This document shows positions 60,221 through 64,000 of a stretch of 64,000 nucleotides of DNA, piece after piece. The notes beneath the pieces were generated by a model, which worked only from the letters and a program-made list of their open reading frames with translations, was not told the DNA's origin and made no database searches. Origin of the DNA: Pseudomonas sp. LBUM920 (GTDB lineage: Bacteria > Pseudomonadota > Gammaproteobacteria > Pseudomonadales > Pseudomonadaceae); assembly GCF_003852315.1 (NCBI RefSeq), contig NZ_CP027762.1, forward strand, positions 2,027,501 through 2,091,500, given 5' to 3'. The position numbers were made by a program, and so were the translations under genes. Position 1 is the stretch's first letter, and each line of letters starts with the position of its first letter.

Positions 60221-61791
60221 GTGGCGCAGTGGATCATGATCGGCGCCGGCTGCTCGCCGGGCTGGCGGTTGCCACCGCGTTTTCGATCCTCAGCCCGTTT
60301 GCGCGCAGCGCCGGTGTGGATTACCCGTTCACCCTCGGCGTGGCCTCCGGCGACCCGTTGCCGGATGGCTTTGTGATCTGGACGCGCTTGGCGCCGCTGT
60401 TCGATGCTGCGGACGGGCGCGGCGGGTTGAGCCGCGCCGTGCCGGTGCGTTGGCGCGTGGCCAAGGATGCGGCGATGACGCGTATCGTCAAGCAAGGCGA
60501 GGTGATGGCAACGCAGCATTTTGCTCACTCGGTGCATGTCGAGGTGGCGGGGCTGGAGGCTGGCAGGCCTTACTGGTACCAATTCGACGGCCTCGGCGCA
60601 CAGAGCCCGGTGGGCCAGGCACGTACCGCGCCGCCGCTGCACGCGATGGCGGCGGCCACCGTGGGGTTTGTCTCCTGCTCGCACTGGGAGCGCGGTTATT
60701 TCAGTGCCTATCGCCACCTGGCGGCGGAGCAACCCGACTTGGTGTTTTTCCTCGGCGACTACATCTACGACAGCTCGTACGCAGCGGACTCAGGCAAGAT
60801 CATCCGCCCGCACGGCAGCGGCAATGCCGTGAGCCTGAGTGATTACCGCAACCGCTACGCGCTGTATAAAACCGACCCGGACCTGCAGGCTTTGCACGCG
60901 GCAGCACCCAGCGTGGCCACGTGGGACGACCATGAGGTGCAGAATGACTACGCCAACCGCTGGTCCCAGGACCCGAAGATTCCGGTTGAGCAGTTTTTAA
61001 GGCAACGGGCAGTGGCGTACCAGGCGTTTTACGAACATATGCCACTGCGTGTCAGCAGTGTGCCGAAAGGGCCGGATATGCGTATTTACCGGCGCCTCGA
61101 TTATGGCCGGCTGGCGCGTTTTCATGTGCTTGATGGCCGCCAATACCGCTCCGAGCAGCCGTGTATTCAGGCTAACGGCAGTCACCAGGGGCATATCGCC
61201 GCCAACACCTGCAAGGACCTGCGCGACCCCGGCCGCACGATGCTTGGCTGGCAACAGGAAGCCTGGCTCGACCAGGGTTTTGCCCAGTCGAAAGCGCAGT
61301 GGAATGTGATCGCCCAGGACTTGCTGGTGGCGCCGCTGATCCAGCGTGACCTGGCCAGCCATCAGGTCGGGCATTGGACGGATGGCTGGGACGGCTACAT
61401 GGCCAACCGTACTCGGATGCTGGCGTCCATCACGCACAATCAGGTCAAGAACCCGGTGTTCTGGGGCGGTGATATCCATTCGTTCTGGACCACCGACCTG
61501 CATGCCGATGGCAACAACCCGGACTCTCCCATCGTCGCAACCGAATTTGTCGGCAGCTCGGTGACCTCCGACGGCCCGCCCTTTGACGCCTTCAGTCAGA
61601 TCTTGCCGCTCAATCCGCACGTGAAGTTCTTCGACAGTCGCCAGCGTGGGTACGTGTCGGTGAAGCTTGAGGCGTCAAAGATGCTGACGAACTTCCGGGT
61701 GATCACTGACCCACGTGACCCGGCGGCGACGGTGTCGACGCTCAAGTCGTTTGTGGTGGAGCCGGGGAGGGCGGGGGCGATTGCGGTTTGA
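60217..61791 (+). CDS. phoD: Alkaline phosphatase D (PhoD family)
   Basis: A 524-residue exported phosphatase/phosphodiesterase. The GTG start 60217 overlaps the previous stop. A Tat signal with RRRLLAGLAVA opens the protein. The metal-site motifs GFVSCSHWERG, FFLGDYIYD, TWDDHEVQND and WGGDIHSFW fit the PhoD family of Ca/Fe-dependent phosphodiesterases. It is separated from the TonB/PLD operon by divergent promoters. Confidence 0.93.
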   Translation: MSGAVDHDRRRLLAGLAVATAFSILSPFARSAGVDYPFTLGVASGDPLPDGFVIWTRLAPLFDAADGRGGLSRAVPVRWRVAKDAAMTRIVKQGEVMATQHFAHSVHVEVAGLEAGRPYWYQFDGLGAQSPVGQARTAPPLHAMAAATVGFVSCSHWERGYFSAYRHLAAEQPDLVFFLGDYIYDSSYAADSGKIIRPHGSGNAVSLSDYRNRYALYKTDPDLQALHAAAPSVATWDDHEVQNDYANRWSQDPKIPVEQFLRQRAVAYQAFYEHMPLRVSSVPKGPDMRIYRRLDYGRLARFHVLDGRQYRSEQPCIQANGSHQGHIAANTCKDLRDPGRTMLGWQQEAWLDQGFAQSKAQWNVIAQDLLVAPLIQRDLASHQVGHWTDGWDGYMANRTRMLASITHNQVKNPVFWGGDIHSFWTTDLHADGNNPDSPIVATEFVGSSVTSDGPPFDAFSQILPLNPHVKFFDSRQRGYVSVKLEASKMLTNFRVITDPRDPAATVSTLKSFVVEPGRAGAIAV

Positions 61792-61862
61792 TGCACAGTG
61801 GGGTGTGTGCAGGTTGGGGTATGGCGAGCGGGCTCGCCACAGGAGGCCCTGTCGCTGGGGTT

Positions 61863-62492
61863 TTAGTCGAGGCTGTAACGCACCGACAGCGCGCCCTTTT
61901 TCTCCGACAAGGCCAGGATGGTCACCTGGCCCAGCTCGCTCAACGCTTGCACGTGCGTGCCGCCACAGGCGTAGGCCGGCAATGCGCCGAAACCCACTTC
62001 GCGGGTGCCGTCTTCCAGTCTCATGTGGCGCGGGTAGTCGGCGGCGATCCATTGGTCGATTCGGGTTTGAAACGCCTCGGCGTCCACGGCTTGCGCCGCT
62101 TGCCCGCGGATAAAGGTGATTTTGCATTCGCCCGGCCAGTGATGGGCTTTGATCGGCATCCAGCCCAAGCTTTCCCCGGCATTGCCAATCAGATGCCCGG
62201 CCGAATGCAGGCGCGTGTACAGGGCGCGGCGCTGTTCATCGACCCGTGCGGTGATCGGGCCGGGCGCCACGGGGCGGTCAACATAGTGCACGACGCGATC
62301 GGCCTCCTGGGTGACGCGCACCACCTGGCTGTCGCCGAGCCAGCCGGTGTCGAACGGTTGCCCGCCGCCCTGCGGGTGGAAGAGGGTTGACTGCAGCGTG
62401 ACGGCAAACTGGTCCTCGTGCGGCGTACAGGTCAGCACTTCAAGCTCGGCGGTCAGGTGGTCATGGGTAAAAAACAGGCGCTCGGTCATCAT
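61863..62492 (-). CDS. Alanyl-tRNA editing protein (AlaX)
   Basis: A 209-residue free-standing editing domain that hydrolyses mischarged Ser-tRNA(Ala). The zinc-binding residues are intact: His96 and His100 in RLHSAGH, and Cys176 and His180 in ACGGTH. The upstream part (FHPQGGGQPFDTG) matches the family. It stands alone, between phoD and the LysR gene. Confidence 0.93.
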   Translation of the reverse strand: MMTERLFFTHDHLTAELEVLTCTPHEDQFAVTLQSTLFHPQGGGQPFDTGWLGDSQVVRVTQEADRVVHYVDRPVAPGPITARVDEQRRALYTRLHSAGHLIGNAGESLGWMPIKAHHWPGECKITFIRGQAAQAVDAEAFQTRIDQWIAADYPRHMRLEDGTREVGFGALPAYACGGTHVQALSELGQVTILALSEKKGALSVRYSLD

Positions 62493-62578
62493 CTACATCC
62501 GCATCAGGGTTCTACGGGCAGTATAAATAGTGCGTAGATGGGTGATAATCCGTTCAATTATCAATGGACCTGTGCGTC

Positions 62579-63511
62579 ATGAGCATCAATCTTCCTTTGC
62601 CCCTACTGGGTGAAATGGCGATTTTCGTCAAAGTCGTGGAAACCGGCAGCTTCTCTGAAGCCGCGCGGCAACTGAGCGTTTCACCCTCGGCGGTGAGCCG
62701 CAGTATTTCGCGTCTCGAACAGGCCCTGGCCACGCGGTTGCTGCAACGCACTACGCGCAAACTGCGCCTGAGCGAGGGGGGCGAAGAGGTGTTCAAGCGT
62801 TGCCAGGAAATGGTTAACGCGGCGCGTTCGGTGATGGAAATCAGCGGCCAGTTTACCCATGAAGCCGAAGGGCTGGTGCGGGTCAGCGTGCCCAAGGCGG
62901 TCGGGCGATTCGTGGTGCATCCGCACATGCCGGAGTTCTTGCGCCGCTATCCCAAAGTCGATGTGCAGCTGATTCTTGAAGACCGCCACGTGGACTTGAT
63001 CGATGACAATGTCGACCTGAGTATCCGCATCACCGACAGCCCACCGCCTGGGTTGGTCGGCCGACAATTGTTGCCCATTGAGCATTTGCTGTGCGCGACG
63101 CCGCAGTACCTGGCCGAGCACGGCACACCGGGCCATCCGCATGATTTACTCGAGCACAGCTGCATTTACCTGGGTGAAACCCCAGGCGATTCGCGCTGGA
63201 AATTCCGCCAGGGCGCCAAGGCGGTGACGGTCGGCGTGCGCGGGCGGTATGCGGCGAATCACACCGGGGTCCGGCTGGATGCGGTGTTGCAGCATGTGGG
63301 CATTGGCAGCTTGCCGTACTTCACTGCGCGGCATGCGTTGGAGGAGGGGCGTTTGGTGCAGGTGTTGCCGGCGTGGGATTTTATTGCCTCTTATCATGGC
63401 GAGGCGTGGTTGCTGCATTCGCCGACGCGGTATCTGCCGCCGAAGTTGCGGGTGTTTATTGATTATCTGGTCGCGTGTATGGCACGCGAACCGACACTGC
63501 GTCGAAGGTAG
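62579..63511 (+). CDS. LysR family transcriptional regulator
   Basis: A 310-residue LysR-type regulator. The N-terminal helix-turn-helix is GSFSEAARQLSVSPSAVSRSISRLEQAL (about residues 23-50). The effector domain has VRVSVPKAVGRFVVHPHMPEFL and DLSIRITDSPP. ATG 62579 is chosen over 62564 because of a closer GGA. No adjacent target gene is obvious; the divergent neighbour is alaX. Confidence 0.92.
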   Translation: MSINLPLPLLGEMAIFVKVVETGSFSEAARQLSVSPSAVSRSISRLEQALATRLLQRTTRKLRLSEGGEEVFKRCQEMVNAARSVMEISGQFTHEAEGLVRVSVPKAVGRFVVHPHMPEFLRRYPKVDVQLILEDRHVDLIDDNVDLSIRITDSPPPGLVGRQLLPIEHLLCATPQYLAEHGTPGHPHDLLEHSCIYLGETPGDSRWKFRQGAKAVTVGVRGRYAANHTGVRLDAVLQHVGIGSLPYFTARHALEEGRLVQVLPAWDFIASYHGEAWLLHSPTRYLPPKLRVFIDYLVACMAREPTLRRR

Positions 63512-63526
63512 GCAACGCGTTAGAAA

Positions 63527-63618
63527 GGTGGGAGCGGGCTTGCCCGCGATGGCGGCGTGTCAGTCAACGTTTTCAGCGACTGATCCGTAGCCTTCGCGAG
63601 CAAGCCCGCTCCCACATT
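63527..63618. repeat. REPIN (mixed arms)
   Basis: Left arm GTGGGAGCGGGCTTGCCCGCGAT and right arm TTCGCGAGCAAGCCCGCTCCCAC are inverted but not identical (CCCGCGAT against TCGCGAA), so it is a doublet of two REP subtypes. Confidence 0.85.
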
Positions 63619-63643
63619 CAGAGGGGCAGCGGTCTGAAAAAAA

Positions 63644-64000
63644 TCAGTGCTTGCTCTGGTCTTGCGGCATGGCCAGCAGCTGCTTTTCCTGGTTCCAGTC
63701 GAACGGTTCGTCGTTCTGTTCGGCCTCGAAGCGCCGCTCTTCCAGGGCCTGGTACAGGTCCAGTTCTTCATCCGGCATGAAATGCAGGCAATCACCGCCA
63801 AAAAACCACAGCAGGTCGCGCGGCACCAGGTGGGCGATCTGCGGGTAGCGCAGGATGACTTGGCTCATCAGGTCCTGGCCCAGGTACTGGCTCTCGATCG
63901 GGTCGATCGGCAGCAGGGCGCGCAATTCGTCGAAGCGCTCCAGAAACAGGGTGTGGCTTTCCTCGGGCACCTGTTCGGCTTCGCCGACGGCAACCAGGAT
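63644..64000 (-). CDS. PA2817-like protein, 5' end outside window
   Basis: The frame is open from base 64000 to the stop at 63644, and a GTG at 63970 is inside it, so the gene begins beyond the window. The visible part includes LVPRDLLWFFGGDCLHFMPDEELDLYQALEERRFEAEQ, typical of a short conserved Pseudomonas family that I recall as PA2817. Function unknown. Confidence 0.7.
   Translation of the reverse strand: MLVAVGEAEQVPEESHTLFLERFDELRALLPIDPIESQYLGQDLMSQVILRYPQIAHLVPRDLLWFFGGDCLHFMPDEELDLYQALEERRFEAEQNDEPFDWNQEKQLLAMPQDQSKH

Overview
The window looks like a chromosomal segment of a Pseudomonas of the P. fluorescens group. Supporting signs are the lpdG-sucC-sucD end of the 2-oxoglutarate dehydrogenase/succinyl-CoA synthetase operon, the fabA-fabB pair, Pseudomonas-type hypothetical families (DUF4892, DUF4389, a PA2817-like protein), high GC content, and many intergenic REP doublets (REPINs) whose arms read GTGGGAGCGGGCTTGC or GTGGGAGCTGGCTTGC. 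No phage, integrase, insertion sequence, CRISPR array or rRNA operon is visible.

Layout. 1-9.8 kb is core metabolism: lpdG (5' end missing), sucCD, the branched-chain amino acid carrier brnQ, a frameshifted DUF599 gene, a small lipoprotein, two overlapping hotdog thioesterases and htpG. 9.8-24 kb holds a dienelactone hydrolase, pirin and OsmC proteins, an exported amidohydrolase, a chemoreceptor, fabB/fabA, an operon of TonB receptor, periplasmic binding protein and hybrid histidine kinase, then gpsA-DUF4389-sixA. 24.07-25.07 kb is a gene-free island made of a large imperfect inverted repeat around two REPINs. 25-33 kb has an acyl-CoA ligase, thioesterase and two alpha/beta hydrolases, DUF4892 behind an 18-codon leader ORF, a PerM-type permease and a two-component system. 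33-41.5 kb has pyrF, two oxidoreductases, a MocR regulator, a second chemoreceptor and further enzymes. 41.8-42.3 kb is a tandemly duplicated tRNA-Glu/tRNA-Gly pair.

42.4-51 kb is the most accessory-looking part: gltS, a LuxR-type regulator divergent from an orphan PotF-like binding protein, two small unknown proteins, a MocR/GabR regulator divergent from an unusual three-part enzyme (2Fe-2S ferredoxin, flavin reductase and M24 metallohydrolase in one chain), and three small lipoproteins. 51-64 kb has an M20 dipeptidase, a tandem array in which REPINs alternate with copies of the 3' end of the neighbouring phospholipase-D-like gene, and an operon coding a complete dedicated TonB system (exbD-tonB-receptor-exbB) followed by that exported PLD-like enzyme. 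After it come a GNAT-phoD pair, an AlaX editing protein, a LysR regulator and the 3' part of a PA2817-like gene.

The best candidates for something new are the ferredoxin-reductase-M24 fusion at 47855-49516 with its divergent MocR regulator, the self-contained TonB/PLD operon at 54082-59475, and the REPIN/gene-tail tandem array at 52955-54081. All assignments come from reading the sequence; no database search was run.
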